Shown: piece by piece, positions 25,674-34,812 of the stretch
Numbering within the stretch: position 1 is the stretch's first letter
Layout of the letters: every line of letters begins with the position of its first letter
NCBI GenBank assembly: GCA_040768665.1
Contig: JAXGMN010000039.1
Span: forward strand, 1-64,000
Origin: JABWBD01 sp040768665
GTDB taxonomy: Bacteria > Planctomycetota > Planctomycetia > Pirellulales > Thermoguttaceae
Direction of reading: 5' to 3'
DNA length: 64,000 nt
Made by a program: the position numbers and the translations under genes
Notes under the pieces: generated by a model
The model's database searches: none
What the model was told of the DNA's origin: nothing
What the model saw: only the letters and a program-made list of their open reading frames with translations

Positions 25674-27533
25674 ATGAAACCAAAACCTGCACGTCACGTC
25701 CTTGCCCTCGCCGTCGTGCTGTTGCTTCCGCTTTCCAGACTGCACTCCGCCGATGCACTGAATCCGCGCGAAAAACCGAATGTGATCTTTGTGCTCACGG
25801 ACGATCAGGGCTACGGCGACTTTTCTTGCCATGGGAACCCGGTGTTGAGGACGCCGCACCTCGATCGGCTATACGAGCAGTCCGTGCGGTTTACGAACTA
25901 CCATGTGGACAGCTACTGCACGCCGACGCGAGCCGCGCTGATGACCGGCCGCTACGCCCATCGGGTCGGCGGATGGGGGACCGTTTGCGGCCGCAACATG
26001 CTGCGCGACGGCGAGGTGACAATGGCCGACGTCTTCCGCCACAACGGCTATCGCACGGGCCATTTCGGCAAGTGGCACCTGGGCACGAATTACCCGTACC
26101 GGCCGATCGATCGCGGCTTCGAGGAATGGCTCGGCCACGGTGATGGCGGTACCGGTTGTACTACCGACTACTGGAGCAACGACCGCGTCGGCGACCACTA
26201 TATCCACAACGGCCGTTGGGAAGGCAAGCCTCGCGCCGGCTACGAGAGCGACGTTTTCTTCGACGCTGCGATGCAGTTCATTGCCGCGGACAAGTCCCGG
26301 CCGTTCTTCGTCTATCTCGCCACATATGCTCCGCATAACCCTTGTAGCGTGCCGGATCCGCAGTGGGCCGCGCCGTACCAGGACAAGGTGCCGCCGAATG
26401 TCGCCGACTTCTACGCCAGCATCGCGAATGCGGACGAGAACCTCGGAAGGTTGCGGGAATTCCTTGACACCGAAGGGCTCCGCGACAACACGCTTCTGAT
26501 CTTCTCGACCGACAACGGCACGGCCACCGGGGAGAAGGTCTTCAACGCCGGCATGCGAGGCAAGAAGGGGTCGCCCTACGACGGTGGCCATCGCGTCCCC
26601 TGTTTCCTTCATTGGCCGGCGCGCGGCTTCAATAAGCCCGTCACCGTCGATCGGCTAGCTGCTCATCTGGATTGGCTGCCGACGCTGGTGGATCTCTGCT
26701 CCTTGGAAATGCCGCGGCCCGTCCGGTTCGACGGCGCCAGTCTGGCGCCGTTGCTTGCCAATCCTCAGGCTTCTTGGCCCGAGCGGACGATCGTGCTGGG
26801 CACACCGGAAAACCAGGTCGCCGCGAATCCGTCGCCGCCGCGTCGCGGTGTCAACTGTTCCGTGATGATGGACCGCTGGCGGTTGGTGAACGACAGGGAA
26901 CTCTACGACATGGCGAACGATCCGAGCCAGCAGTGCGACGTCGCCAGCGAGCACCCGCAAGTCGTCGACGAACTGCGCGGGGTTTATCGGCGTTACTGGA
27001 CCGACGTCAGCGAGCACGACGAGGGCTGGCGTGGCCGCCCGATCATCGGTTCTCCCCGGGCAGCGGAAGTCGATCTGTGCGCGGAGGACTGGTATCCGAC
27101 GCAGGGATCTTGCCCCTGGAACCAGGCCGCCGTGGCCAAGGGCCTTGCCGTCTTCGGCCGCTGGACAGTACGCTTCGCAGAGCGCGGCGCTTATCGTGTT
27201 GAACTGCGGCGATGGCCCCGCGAGGCCGATGCTCCCCTGGCCGGAGTCCCCACCGGCGGCAAGACGGCCGATGCGCATCTCAACGGCCAAGCGGTGAGCG
27301 GACTGCTTTACGGCGGTACCGCCAAGGCGTTGCCGGTGGCACGCGTGCGGTTGAAGATCGGCGCGAATATCCAGGAGATCGCTGTTGGCGACAACGACAA
27401 AGCCGCTGTCTTCACCGCCGAAGTGGATGCGGGTCCTGCGGAACTCGAAGGCATCTTGCTCGACAAAGCAGGCGAGCCGCTGTGCGGCGCCTTGTACGCG
27501 AGCATCCGGAAAACCGACGAACCCGAAGAATGA
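25674..27533 (+). CDS. Secreted sulfatase (arylsulfatase family) with C-terminal extension
   Basis: A 619-aa exported S1-type sulfatase that would remove sulfate esters from glycans in the periplasm. After the signal peptide (HVLALAVVLLLPLSRLHSA), the metal-binding aspartates are in FVLTDDQGYGDF (D43, D44). The formylglycine motif is canonical, C82-T-P-T-R86, in SYCTPTRAALMTGR. HFGKWHLGTN and FSTDNGT are also present. The last 150 residues form an extra domain absent from minimal sulfatases. Activity would need a formylglycine-generating enzyme, not seen in this window. Its leader (cgaggtacttgcc then ATGAAACC) is nearly identical to that of the next sulfatase. Confidence 0.95.
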   Translation: MKPKPARHVLALAVVLLLPLSRLHSADALNPREKPNVIFVLTDDQGYGDFSCHGNPVLRTPHLDRLYEQSVRFTNYHVDSYCTPTRAALMTGRYAHRVGGWGTVCGRNMLRDGEVTMADVFRHNGYRTGHFGKWHLGTNYPYRPIDRGFEEWLGHGDGGTGCTTDYWSNDRVGDHYIHNGRWEGKPRAGYESDVFFDAAMQFIAADKSRPFFVYLATYAPHNPCSVPDPQWAAPYQDKVPPNVADFYASIANADENLGRLREFLDTEGLRDNTLLIFSTDNGTATGEKVFNAGMRGKKGSPYDGGHRVPCFLHWPARGFNKPVTVDRLAAHLDWLPTLVDLCSLEMPRPVRFDGASLAPLLANPQASWPERTIVLGTPENQVAANPSPPRRGVNCSVMMDRWRLVNDRELYDMANDPSQQCDVASEHPQVVDELRGVYRRYWTDVSEHDEGWRGRPIIGSPRAAEVDLCAEDWYPTQGSCPWNQAAVAKGLAVFGRWTVRFAERGAYRVELRRWPREADAPLAGVPTGGKTADAHLNGQAVSGLLYGGTAKALPVARVRLKIGANIQEIAVGDNDKAAVFTAEVDAGPAELEGILLDKAGEPLCGALYASIRKTDEPEE

Positions 27534-27621
27534 AACACGCTCCGAATGACCGCGTTGGTTCGCCGTACACGGCGGGCAATTACTCCCACACATCCCACTT
27601 AACCCACCCGAGGTGCTTGCC

Positions 27622-29004
27622 ATGAAACCGAGTCTCCTACGCCACCTGCTAACTCTCACCGGCCTGCTGCTGGCTCCGGTCGCGGTCGCCCCTGCCGCGG
27701 AGCCCGCGAAACCGAATATCGTCGTCCTGCTTTGCGACGATCTGGGCTACGGCGATCTGGGCTGCTTTGCCCACCCCGCCATTCAGTCGCCCAACCTCGA
27801 TCGCCTGGCGGCCGAAGGCGTGCGGCTGACGCACTGCTACTCGGCGGCCCCCGTTTGTTCTTCCTCGCGGGCCGGGTTGATGACGGGACGCAATCCAAAC
27901 CGACTGGGCATCCCCGACTGGATTCCGCACGGCAGCGGCATCTTCATGCGGCCGCGCGAAATGACGATTGCCCAACTGCTCCGCCAGGCAGGCTACCGGA
28001 CCTGTCATGTCGGCAAGTGGCATCTGAACAGCCGGGTAGACGGCACGGAACCGACGCCCGGCGACGCCGGCTTCGACCATTGGCTCTACACCCAGAACAA
28101 CGCCGCTCCCAGCCACCTCGATCCCGTCAACTTCGTCCGCAACGGCCGGTCAGCCGGGCCTCTGAAGGGCCCGTCCTCGCATGTCGTCGTCGAGGAGGCC
28201 ATGCGCTGGCTGGACGATGGGAACAAACGGCCGTTCTTCCTCAACGTCTGGTTCCACGAATCCCACGAACCGGTCGCGGCGGCCGACGAGTTTCTCGCGG
28301 TCTATCCCGGCGAAGAGAACATCGATCGCCGCCATTACTACGCCGACGTATCGCAGATGGATGCAGCGGTAGGCAAGCTGATGAAGTATCTCGACGACCG
28401 CGGCCTGCGCGAGAACACGTTTGTCTTCTTCAGCAGCGACAACGGCCCGGAGACGTTGAACCGTTACAAAACGGCCAACCGCAGCTACGGCTCGCCCGGT
28501 CCCTTGCGCGGAATGAAACTGCATATCACCGAAGCCGGCTATCGCGTGCCCGGCATCATTCGCTGGCCCGGCCACACAAAGCCGGGCAGCATCAGCACGG
28601 AGCCGGTTTGCAGCGTTGACCTGCTGCCGACCGCCTGCGAACTGGCCGGCATCGAACCGCCGCGCGACCGCCCGCTCGACGGCGCCAGCCTTCTGCCGTT
28701 GTTCGAGGATCAGCCGATCGGACGTCCGCATCCGCTTTACTGGCAATACGACTATGCCATTAGCAAGCCGTGGGTGATCTCGCTGCGTGAGGGTCCGTGG
28801 AAACTCCTGGCCAACGCTGCCCTGGACGAGATTCAACTCTACCACGTCGCCGACGATGTCGGCGAACAACGCGACCTGGCCGCCGAACATCCGGAGCGGG
28901 TGCGGGCGATGGCGAGCGTGACAAGGAATCTGCACGCCGAGATCGCCGCGGAAGGTGCTGCGTCGGGAAATCCACTGCCTTCGACAAAGAGGAAGAAGCG
29001 ATGA
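27622..29004 (+). CDS. Secreted sulfatase with CSSSR active-site motif
   Basis: A 460-aa exported sulfatase. Signal peptide: LLTLTGLLLAPVAVAPAA. The metal site is VLLCDDLGYGDLG (D39, D40). The formylglycine site reads C79-S-S-S-R83 in APVCSSSRAGLMTGR: serine stands where the classic C-x-P-x-R motif has proline. Such variants occur in planctomycete sulfatases and may still be matured. CHVGKWHLN and FFSSDNGPE follow. ATG 27622 is used (GAGG ribosome-binding site); a GTG at 27613 is also in frame. It lies 88 bp after the first sulfatase, and the two probably degrade the same sulfated glycan. Confidence 0.94.
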   Translation: MKPSLLRHLLTLTGLLLAPVAVAPAAEPAKPNIVVLLCDDLGYGDLGCFAHPAIQSPNLDRLAAEGVRLTHCYSAAPVCSSSRAGLMTGRNPNRLGIPDWIPHGSGIFMRPREMTIAQLLRQAGYRTCHVGKWHLNSRVDGTEPTPGDAGFDHWLYTQNNAAPSHLDPVNFVRNGRSAGPLKGPSSHVVVEEAMRWLDDGNKRPFFLNVWFHESHEPVAAADEFLAVYPGEENIDRRHYYADVSQMDAAVGKLMKYLDDRGLRENTFVFFSSDNGPETLNRYKTANRSYGSPGPLRGMKLHITEAGYRVPGIIRWPGHTKPGSISTEPVCSVDLLPTACELAGIEPPRDRPLDGASLLPLFEDQPIGRPHPLYWQYDYAISKPWVISLREGPWKLLANAALDEIQLYHVADDVGEQRDLAAEHPERVRAMASVTRNLHAEIAAEGAASGNPLPSTKRKKR

Positions 29005-29020
29005 ACGAGAAGGATGTGCG

Positions 29021-29932
29021 ATGAACACTCCCGATGGCCTTGGCGTGCGAACTGATGAGCCGATGCCTGCAGAAGTTGATAATCGAAAACGTGCAAGGTG
29101 CGCGATTCTTGCTGCTGTCTTCAGCGGGTTTGCTTTTCCGGCTTTATGCTGCGGTTTTCTCGGCTGGCTTGCCGGCGACGAAGAGATCTGCCGCCTCGAG
29201 CTAGGAATGGGGCGATGGATCGTCATCTATGCGGAATCGGCATTCCACTACGAGCCACCGGGTTTTCTCTACTATGAAGTCGTCGAGGATGGCAGAGTTT
29301 GCATACCGAGACGTCGCTTTCGTTCTGTAGGGCCGGAACGAGTGCCTTTGGGACAGTTCGCCAGTGTTTCCACCGAGGACCGGCAACTCACCGCCGTTCT
29401 CCTCGGCTCCAATGCAGTAGTCTTCCACGACTTTGGAACGGGGCGGACATGGCCGGGCAAATATGCGATCGTCGATTGGGAAGATTTTTGCCTTGCGAAG
29501 GAGTTTCTGAAACGATTCGAGGCAGAGGGAAAGAGACTTCGGTGTGAAGCGGTCGAAGCGTATTTGAAGCAGCGGCTTCCTTCGCCTGATGGCACCCGCT
29601 TTGTTACCCACGTATGGGAAGCTTACGAGGGCCAGGGAAACAACCGATCGCGATTGACTGTCCGGGTGGTCAACGCAGCGGGCGTGGAGACTCACTTGAT
29701 CAGGACCCGGGACACGATATCTCTTGAACAACAGCTAAGTTGGAATACATGGCGCGCTGGTTGGTTGAGCGAAGATACCTTTGCTGTTTGGGCCTCGGCT
29801 TTTGGTATTCGCGTATGGCGATTCGGAGAAGACGGCTCTCTTCTAGAACTCCCACAGCCCATCGACCCCGCAGACGTCGACCGCGCCAAGCGGCTTCCCG
29901 AGCCAAGGTGGTGGATTATGCACAGTCGGTGA
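29021..29932 (+). CDS. Uncharacterised membrane-anchored protein
   Basis: A 303-aa protein with one N-terminal membrane segment (CAILAAVFSGFAFPALCCGF, residues about 28-50) after a 25-residue cytoplasmic tail. The rest is a soluble domain with repeated beta-like segments (QLTAVLLGSNAVVFHDFGTG; WLSEDTFAVWASAFGIRVWR), which suggests a propeller-like or WD-type fold, but no family is recognised. ATG 29021 follows aggatgtgcg, 16 bp after the sulfatase stop, so it may share that transcript. Codon use is less GC-biased than in the sulfatases. Confidence 0.7.
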   Translation: MNTPDGLGVRTDEPMPAEVDNRKRARCAILAAVFSGFAFPALCCGFLGWLAGDEEICRLELGMGRWIVIYAESAFHYEPPGFLYYEVVEDGRVCIPRRRFRSVGPERVPLGQFASVSTEDRQLTAVLLGSNAVVFHDFGTGRTWPGKYAIVDWEDFCLAKEFLKRFEAEGKRLRCEAVEAYLKQRLPSPDGTRFVTHVWEAYEGQGNNRSRLTVRVVNAAGVETHLIRTRDTISLEQQLSWNTWRAGWLSEDTFAVWASAFGIRVWRFGEDGSLLELPQPIDPADVDRAKRLPEPRWWIMHSR

Positions 29933-30017
29933 AGGCCGGATATCCGATCAAGGAGCTCAGACCGAAGCCGTTTCTTTCACCAACAAGGACTCCACGATCC
30001 GCGGAGGTGTCGATCCC

Positions 30018-31196
30018 ATGAAGCGTCACTCGATCGTTAGCGTCTCCCTCAGCGTCCTCCTTTTGGCGCCTGTACCCGCATCGTACGCGGATAGCAGCGA
30101 GCGTGTCCTGGTTGGCGTGAACTACTTCGCCGGCTGGTGGGAATCGCTTCCCAACAAATGGCACGGCAAAGGATGGTCGGCCGACGAGGCCGATTGGCGG
30201 CCCGTCTATGCCGACCGGGTGCCACTGCTCGGCTGCTACAACGACCAGGCGACGATGGATCGCGAGATCGCGGCGGCCGCCGCGCATGGCGTCGATTTCT
30301 TCGCGATCCTCTGGTACTTCCCGCAGCCCGGTTCGAAAGGGGAGCCTCAAGCTCGCTTGCTCAATCGCGGGCTGGACAACTTCCTCGCATCCCCCAATGC
30401 CGGCCAGATGCGGTTCATGATCGAATACTGCAACGCGACGGGTTTCAACGCGATCACGGATGCTCACTGGAGCGAATGCCTGAAGACTTGGGTCGCCGCC
30501 ATGAAGCATTCCAGCTATCTCCGCGTGGATGGTCGGCTCGTCTTCAAGGTCCATGGCGCGGACCAGTTTCTCAGGACCCACGATCGCGATCTCGACAAGT
30601 GCCGCCGACGGCTGGAGGCATTGCGGAGCGCCGTTCGCGCCGCCGGGCTCGGCGAGATGCTGATCGGCGGCGGCATCATGAGTCACAACCAGGTTACCTC
30701 CCGCACTCTCGTGGCGCAACTGTTCGACTTCACGGCGACGTACATGGATATCCCGGAGGTGGAGATCGTCGAGAGCGAGCATCCGTATTCCAAGCTGGCC
30801 GAACAGGCGCGGACCGCCCGAACCCGGCACGCGGACGATCCGGTTCCCTGGCTGCCGTACCTGGCCGCCGGTTGGAATCCCCGGCCATGGACGCATCCGG
30901 AGGCGGCGCCCCATCATCGACGTTTCTTCACGTTTCCCACGCGCGCCGAGTGGTTGGAAGAACTGCGGGCGATCAAGGCGGACCTCCGAAAGCACCCCAA
31001 GCTGGGGCTTCCCCGGCGGGATGGTAGCTGTCAGCCTGTGCTTACGATCTATGCGTGGAACGAATTCGGCGAAGGCGGCATCGTGGCTCCTACGCGCGGC
31101 GAGGGCTCCATGAAGCTGGAGGCGATTGGCGAGGTGTTTCCGCCGATGCCGGGGCTGCGGAACCAGCCAGGCCGACGACGGTCCGATGGGGAATGA
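30018..31196 (+). CDS. WbsX-like / GH99-like exported protein
   Basis: A 392-aa exported protein (signal peptide IVSVSLSVLLLAPVPASYA) of the WbsX/GH71-GH99-like family, a TIM barrel found in polysaccharide loci. Signatures are VGVNYFAGWWESLP near the start, GVDFFAILWYFPQPGS near 90, and the C-terminal TIYAWNEFGEGGIVAPTRG, the counterpart of the WNEWxEG motif. Family members act on mannans or other glycans; the substrate here is unknown. It lies upstream of the fucosidase. After the stop, 31197-31335 has no gene. Confidence 0.85.
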   Translation: MKRHSIVSVSLSVLLLAPVPASYADSSERVLVGVNYFAGWWESLPNKWHGKGWSADEADWRPVYADRVPLLGCYNDQATMDREIAAAAAHGVDFFAILWYFPQPGSKGEPQARLLNRGLDNFLASPNAGQMRFMIEYCNATGFNAITDAHWSECLKTWVAAMKHSSYLRVDGRLVFKVHGADQFLRTHDRDLDKCRRRLEALRSAVRAAGLGEMLIGGGIMSHNQVTSRTLVAQLFDFTATYMDIPEVEIVESEHPYSKLAEQARTARTRHADDPVPWLPYLAAGWNPRPWTHPEAAPHHRRFFTFPTRAEWLEELRAIKADLRKHPKLGLPRRDGSCQPVLTIYAWNEFGEGGIVAPTRGEGSMKLEAIGEVFPPMPGLRNQPGRRRSDGE

Positions 31197-31335
31197 AATG
31201 CTACCGTTGCGGCGCGATCTGTCGAAAAGATTTCCAGGCCAGGATGTGCTGCTTGACCTGAAGGCTATGCCTGAAGAACAATGGAGGGGTGGCCGTAACC
31301 AACCTGGACAATGACTGGCCGACGAGGAGAAAGCC

Positions 31336-31425
31336 ATGAAACGCTTCGGCACGGTCGTCGGATTGCGGCCCGAAAAGGCGGAAGAGTACCAGCGTCTGCA
31401 CACGGCTGTTTGGCCGGATGTGGTC
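31336..31425 (+). pseudogene. Remnant of L-rhamnose/L-fucose mutarotase gene
   Basis: A good ribosome-binding site (gaggagaaagcc) and ATG start a frame reading MKRFGTVVGLRPEKAEEYQR then LHTAVWPDVV. This is the N-terminus of RhaM/DUF718 mutarotases, normally about 104 aa. After residue 30 the similarity stops, although the frame stays open to 31746 inside the fucosidase gene in another frame. A deletion probably joined the first 30 codons to the leader of the fucosidase gene. The original enzyme would have interconverted sugar anomers released by the neighbouring glycosidase. Confidence 0.75.
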
Positions 31426-31462
31426 AGAAGCAATAGCGAGTCCAACGCAGAGGAGACTTTTT

Positions 31463-33217
31463 ATGAACGCTCGCATCGGCTGGATCCTGATTTTGGCGTG
31501 CGTACTGCTGCCTGTTACGACGCTCCGGGCCGCGGAGAAACCCGCTGCCAAACAACAGCCAACGGCGTCCGCCAGTCAGCCGGAGGAGGAACCGTGGCTC
31601 AAGCCCGACCCGGCGGCGCTTGCTCGTTGGCGGGACATGCGGTTCGGCATGTTTATCCACTGGGGACCGGTGAGCCTTACGGGTCACGAGATCGGCTGGT
31701 CGCGAGGGAGCCAGACCCCGATCCAACAGTACGACAATCTCTATAAGAAGTTCAACCCGGCGAAATACAATGCCGACGACTGGGTGGCCGTGGCCAAGGC
31801 CGCGGGCATGAAATACATCGTGCTGACCACCAAGCACCACGACGGCTTCTGCCTGTTCGACACCCGCCAGACCGATTACAACATCATGCGCTCGCCGCTG
31901 GCCCGCGACGTGACGAAGGAACTCGCCGACGCATGCCGCCGCGCCGGCATCGCTTTCGGCACGTACCACTCGGTTTGCGACTGGTATCATCCCGATTTCC
32001 CGCTGACCAGCCCCGGCGGCAAGGTCCGGCGCGAGAAATCGGACATCGCCGCCTACCGCCGTTACCTTCGCGCGCAGGTCAAAGAGCTGATCACCCAGTA
32101 CGGCCCCCTGTCCACGATGTGGTTCGACGTGCCGCAGGAGTTCGATCGGGCCGAAGGCTCCGAAAACGTTCGCCTTTGCCGAACGCTGCAGCCCGACATC
32201 CTGGTGAACAACCGCGCCGGGGGCGGCTGCGGCGACTACGCCACGCCCGAACAGCGGGTCGGCGGCTTCGATATCGAGAGGCCGTGGGAAACCTGCATGA
32301 CAATCTGCCGCCAGTGGGCGTGGAAACCCGACGACAAGATGAAGACCCTGCCCGAATGCCTGCAGACCCTCATCCGAACCGCCGGCGGCGACGGCAACCT
32401 GCTGTTCAACGTCGGCCCGATGCCCTCGGGCGAAATCGAGACTCGCCAGGTCGAGCGGCTGAAGGAAATGGGAGCTTGGCTCGCGAAGTACGGCGAGAGC
32501 ATCTACGGCACGCGCGGCGGTCCCTTCAAGCCCGCCAAGCACGTCGCCTGCACCCGCAAAGGCAACCAGGTCTTCGTGCACATCTTCGCGTGGCCCGAAG
32601 AAACCCTCAAGCTGCCGGCGCTGACGGCAAAAACCGTTGGTAGCCGCGCGCTGACGGGCGGGCAGGCGACGGTGAAGCAGACGGGCGACGGCATCGAAAT
32701 CGCCGTGCCGAAATCCGACCGCCAAGCGATCGACACGATTGTCATGCTCGAACTCGACCGGCCGGCCCTCGAGATCGCACCCATCGCGGTCGCCAGCATC
32801 GGTCAATCGATCACCGCCGGCATGAAAGCCGCCGCTTCCAACATCTTCCAGAACAACGCCAACTACAGTGCGGCCAAGGCGGTCGACGACGATGACCATA
32901 CTCGCTGGGCGACCGACGCTGCCACCGGCGCTTGCTGGTTGGAAGTCGACCTCGGCAAGCCGCAGACGTTCGACCGCGCGGCGATCCAGGAGTGCGTGGA
33001 ATTCGGTGTCCGCGTGAAGGCTTTTGAGTTGCAGTTCAAGGAGGGCGAGCAGTGGAAGACCTTCCACAGCGGCAAGGCGATCGGCGACACTCTCGAAGTG
33101 AAGTTCGAGCCGGTCACTGCAAGGTTCGTCCGCCTGAACATCACCGAAGGCCAGGGCGGCCCGACGATCGGGGAGTTCCAGCTCTTCGCGCCGCGTACGG
33201 GCAAGTCGTCGCCTTGA
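31463..33217 (+). CDS. Alpha-L-fucosidase (GH29) with C-terminal discoidin (F5/8C) domain
   Basis: A 584-aa exported GH29 enzyme that would cleave terminal alpha-L-fucose from glycans. Signal peptide: IGWILILACVLLPVTTLRA. The catalytic barrel shows WRDMRFGMFIHWGPVSLTG, YIVLTTKHHDGFCLFDT and the nucleophile D222 in STMWFDVPQEFD. A beta-sandwich follows, then an F5/8 type C domain at about 450-580 (AAKAVDDDDHTRWATDA, FVRLNITEG). ATG 31463 opens the signal peptide and is preceded by gaggagac; the frame extends to 31418. A truncated mutarotase gene lies just upstream. Confidence 0.95.
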   Translation: MNARIGWILILACVLLPVTTLRAAEKPAAKQQPTASASQPEEEPWLKPDPAALARWRDMRFGMFIHWGPVSLTGHEIGWSRGSQTPIQQYDNLYKKFNPAKYNADDWVAVAKAAGMKYIVLTTKHHDGFCLFDTRQTDYNIMRSPLARDVTKELADACRRAGIAFGTYHSVCDWYHPDFPLTSPGGKVRREKSDIAAYRRYLRAQVKELITQYGPLSTMWFDVPQEFDRAEGSENVRLCRTLQPDILVNNRAGGGCGDYATPEQRVGGFDIERPWETCMTICRQWAWKPDDKMKTLPECLQTLIRTAGGDGNLLFNVGPMPSGEIETRQVERLKEMGAWLAKYGESIYGTRGGPFKPAKHVACTRKGNQVFVHIFAWPEETLKLPALTAKTVGSRALTGGQATVKQTGDGIEIAVPKSDRQAIDTIVMLELDRPALEIAPIAVASIGQSITAGMKAAASNIFQNNANYSAAKAVDDDDHTRWATDAATGACWLEVDLGKPQTFDRAAIQECVEFGVRVKAFELQFKEGEQWKTFHSGKAIGDTLEVKFEPVTARFVRLNITEGQGGPTIGEFQLFAPRTGKSSP

Positions 33218-33383
33218 ACGCAGTACGAACAGGAACCGGCTTTCCTGGATTTGCGGCCAGCGGGGGCCCCGTTCCTACCCCTTGATTCTGCGGTTTCTCC
33301 TGGATACACTCCGTGCTGCCGAAAGAAAACAAGTTTCTGTCACTTCCGTCTACCCAGTTCGTGCCTGTCTTAACACCTCGCAA

Positions 33384-33460
33384 TGGGATAGGGGCAGGCA
33401 TGTTTTGCACCGAAGGCTTCGCAAAATGAGCCAGTCCCCGGTGGTTTCGGGATAGGCTCT
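33384..33460 (+). repeat. Palindromic GGGACAGG element, second family, copy F (degenerate)
   Basis: A shorter and more diverged relative of copy E: gggataggggcaggcatgtt on the left, gcaaaatgagccagtcccc in the centre-right, and cgggataggctct at the right end. The left outer arm is mostly lost. It sits 41 bp before the glgC start, and the intergenic region 33218-33501 has no other feature. Confidence 0.7.
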
Positions 33461-33501
33461 TCGTATGGCCGATGCCCGCCGCGCGGGAGGGAGCCCAAGC
33501 T

Positions 33502-34812
33502 ATGCGCAAGACCGTCGCTATCGTCTTCGCCGGTGGACGCGCCGAGGAGATGTCCGTGCTCACCTTCAAGCGGCCCAAGGCCGCCGTGGTGGTGGGCGGC
33601 GCCTACCGCATGATCGACTTCGCGCTGACGAACCTGGCCAACACCAAGGCGATCGAGAACGTCGGCATCCTGTCGCAGTACCGGCCCTCCTCGCTCGTCG
33701 ACCACGTCGGCATCGGCCTGCCGTGGGATTTCGTCGGCACGCAGCGCGGTGTGCGGTTTCTGCCCCCCTACCTGGGTCCTGAACGGTCCGAGTGGTACCG
33801 CGGCACCGCCGACGCGCTTTACCAGAACATCGACTTTCTGGAGCTGCATCGGCCCGACGACGTGCTTATCGTCTCCGGCGACCACGCCTACAGCATGGAC
33901 TACACGTCGCTCTTGCGATTCCACGTCGAGCACGCCGCAGATGTCACCCTCGCCTTCACCCCGGTCGAGAAGGACCCGTCGCGCTTCGGCATCGCCGAGA
34001 TCGATGCAGATCGCCGGATCGTCAGCTACATCGAGAAGCCCCAGCACCCGCGTTCCAATCTCGCCTCCATGACGGTGTACGTCTTCCGTCGGGAGGTCCT
34101 CATCGAGGAGCTGCGCCGCCACGCCGAGAACCCGGGTGGTCCCGAGTCGTTCCATATCTATGACGAGATCCTGCCGCGGATGATGGCCCGGCGGCGGGCC
34201 TATGGTTACGTGCATTACGGCGTCTGGGAGTACGCGCGGACGCTGGACGCCTACTTCGAGATGCACCAGGACATGCTGGGGCAGAGCCCCCGCATCGATT
34301 TCTTGAAGTGGCAGGTGCGCACGAACACCATGACTCGTCGCGTGGCGGCCCCCACGCCCGTACGGCATCTGCCGGGCGCCGAGGTGGTCGATTCGCTCAT
34401 CAGCGGCGGCTCGAGCATCGAGGGACACGTCGAGCGGAGCGTGCTGTCGCCCGACGTCCGCATCGGCAAGGGGGCGGTAGTACGGGACTGCGTGCTGTGG
34501 GACCAGGTGGTGGTTGAGGAAGGGGCAGTGCTCGACCGTGTCATCTGCGACAAGCGGTGCGTCATTGGCAAGGGCGCCGTGGTAGGCACGGGCGACGAGT
34601 CGCCGCCCAATGTCGAGATGCCTCGCTGCCTCACCTGCGGCGTCACCGTTCTCGGTATGGACGTGTGCGTGCCGGGCGGCGCCCGCCTTGGCCGCAATGT
34701 GGTGGTCTACCCCAACGCCGGCGCGGCTGAGATTGGCGCCGGGGTGCCCTCGGGCGCCACCGTGCATACCGCCGCGGCCCCGCTACCGCACACGGAGGAT
34801 TTCACGCCATGA
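33502..34812 (+). CDS. glgC: Glucose-1-phosphate adenylyltransferase-like nucleotidyltransferase
   Basis: A 436-aa GlgC-type protein that would make ADP-glucose from glucose 1-phosphate and ATP for glycogen or trehalose synthesis. The N-terminal domain begins VAIVFAGGRAEEMSVLTFKR. The usual GGxGxRLxPLT loop reads GGRAEEMSVLT, a variant known in a GlgC-like subgroup. GDHAYSMDY, FGIAEID and YIEKPQHP follow, then a C-terminal left-handed beta-helix (VLSPDVRIGKGAVVRDCVLW). The start follows gggaggga. The stop overlaps the start of the glycogen synthase gene (ATGA), so they are coupled. Confidence 0.88.
   Translation: MRKTVAIVFAGGRAEEMSVLTFKRPKAAVVVGGAYRMIDFALTNLANTKAIENVGILSQYRPSSLVDHVGIGLPWDFVGTQRGVRFLPPYLGPERSEWYRGTADALYQNIDFLELHRPDDVLIVSGDHAYSMDYTSLLRFHVEHAADVTLAFTPVEKDPSRFGIAEIDADRRIVSYIEKPQHPRSNLASMTVYVFRREVLIEELRRHAENPGGPESFHIYDEILPRMMARRRAYGYVHYGVWEYARTLDAYFEMHQDMLGQSPRIDFLKWQVRTNTMTRRVAAPTPVRHLPGAEVVDSLISGGSSIEGHVERSVLSPDVRIGKGAVVRDCVLWDQVVVEEGAVLDRVICDKRCVIGKGAVVGTGDESPPNVEMPRCLTCGVTVLGMDVCVPGGARLGRNVVVYPNAGAAEIGAGVPSGATVHTAAAPLPHTEDFTP

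Noticed and set aside
31336..31746. 136-aa intact mutarotase gene
   Set aside because: Only the first 30 residues match the family; the rest overlaps the fucosidase gene out of frame.
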